From contig NZ_CP053661.1 of NCBI RefSeq assembly GCF_013177315.1, positions 4,836,001 through 4,900,000 of the forward strand: a stretch of 64,000 nt of DNA, read 5' to 3'. The position numbers were made by a program, and so were the translations under genes. Of the stretch, positions 63,539-64,000 are shown in pieces. Below the pieces are notes generated by a model that ran no database searches, was not told the DNA's origin, and saw only the letters and a program-made list of their open reading frames with translations. How positions within the stretch are numbered: position 1 is the first letter of the stretch; each line of letters starts with the position of its first letter. The DNA comes from Thermoleptolyngbya sichuanensis A183. Its GTDB lineage: Bacteria; Cyanobacteriota; Cyanobacteriia; Elainellales; Elainellaceae.

Positions 63539-64000
63539 CTAAACAAAGATGCTGCCGACGTTGCTTTGTAGAACGCTAGCCTGCGTCCAACTCACAACCC
63601 CCAGCACGTTAGCCCCCTCTTTAATCTGGGCACCACCTGCAACGTTCTGGAAGCTCAGAGCGCCGATATTACCCACATCAAACTTGGTCTTGCCTAGTTG
63701 GAAGTTGTTGATCGTATCGGGCCCCTGGCCAGCGGTGAGGACGACCGTTGCATCCCCGCTGCCCAGCCAGATCACGTCTGCACCTGCTCCACCATCAATC
63801 AGGTCGCTGCCTCCATTGCCATAGATTGTGTCTTTACCATTGCCGCCGAAGATCTGATCCCTCTGAGAGCCGCCGTAGATCAGGTCATCCCCATCATCTC
63901 CCCACAGCACGTCAAGGCCACCGTTGCCGTAAATTGTGTCATTACCAGTGCCCCCCCGAATAGAGTCGGTTCCGGCACCACCGTAGATTTTGTCATTGCC
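63539..64000 (-). CDS. RTX-type calcium-binding protein, C-terminal part (gene continues off the window)
   Basis: 153 codons plus stop, open to the window edge. Nonapeptide repeats of the GGxGxDx type: GNDKIYGGAGTDSIRGGTGN, GNDTIYGNGGLDVLWGDDGD, GGNGKDTIYGNGGSDLIDGG and GAGADVIWLGSGD, then the repeat-capping sequence INNFQLGKTKFDVGNIGALS and a C-terminus LQSNVGSIFV that could include a type I secretion signal. Such proteins are exported and bind calcium outside the cell. The N-terminus and function are outside the window. Confidence 0.88.
   Translation of the reverse strand, partial: GNDKIYGGAGTDSIRGGTGNDTIYGNGGLDVLWGDDGDDLIYGGSQRDQIFGGNGKDTIYGNGGSDLIDGGAGADVIWLGSGDATVVLTAGQGPDTINNFQLGKTKFDVGNIGALSFQNVAGGAQIKEGANVLGVVSWTQASVLQSNVGSIFV

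Overview
The window is chromosomal DNA of a cyanobacterium. The evidence is an allophycocyanin alpha-B gene (apcD), a PxcA/CemA-family proton-extrusion gene, a DUF4168 gene, a HAS-barrel-like gene, a GafGaf/DICT-type sensor kinase repertoire and very frequent HIP1 octamers (GCGATCGC), including inside genes. GC content looks moderately high, and there are many dispersed palindromic repeats and insertion sequences. This fits a Leptolyngbya/Thermoleptolyngbya-like lineage, but that placement is inference. Most of the window is housekeeping genes in short transcription units on both strands, with no large operon.

Layout. 1-6.6 kb: partial ispD, isoaspartyl peptidase, DUF2256, a vapC remnant, a cyclase-domain protein, a Uma2 nuclease, comF, infC, a type IV pilin-like gene and a previously uncalled metallothionein gene (smtA) with an SmtB-type operator. 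6.7-12 kb: a cbiG-cobJ fusion, an intron-less tRNA-Leu(UAA), ackA, apcD and a HAS-barrel-like gene. 12.4-14 kb: first copy of a 1517-bp IS. 14-25.3 kb: envelope and secreted proteins, an FAD oxidoreductase, a PPOX flavoprotein, a DICT-domain kinase lacking its phospho-acceptor His, murE, pxcA and a YbaY-like lipoprotein. 25.3-26.3 kb: a 1-kb non-coding stretch with a striking multibranched hairpin. 26.3-35 kb: clpC with an odd in-frame palindromic insert, a TPR protein, a GHL10 protein, a DivK-like response regulator and a gyrA/parC-type topoisomerase gene.

35.5-41.4 kb: a photoreceptor-like histidine kinase gene (PAS, a GAF with DPCF plus a second Cys, further GAFs, HisKA/HATPase) hit twice by mobile elements. 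A second IS copy lies 82 bp upstream of its start, and a 1182-bp ISKra4-type element sits in the reading frame with an 8-bp target duplication. 41.4-49 kb: an MlaF-like ATPase with VNTR-like repeats in and before its N-terminus, a YvcK/CofD-like factor, fructokinase with DUF4168, a LuxR-type regulator coupled to a small protein, and a pentapeptide-repeat protein. 49.4-60.3 kb: a pseudo-orthocaspase (catalytic His to Tyr and Cys to Asn), a pabB-pabC fusion, map, and a 1837-aa Ser/Thr kinase/AAA/GAF/histidine kinase. 60.9-63.2 kb: an IS630-type element with a second ISKra4 copy nested in it. The window ends in an RTX gene.

I see no clearly new multi-gene system such as a defence island or a biosynthetic cluster. 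The strongest leads are the six-copy covarying 92-93-bp MITE family with 5-bp target duplications, the multibranched 176-nt hairpin upstream of clpC, the pseudo-orthocaspase, the His-less DICT kinase, the twice-interrupted bilin-GAF kinase, and the palindromic insert in clpC.
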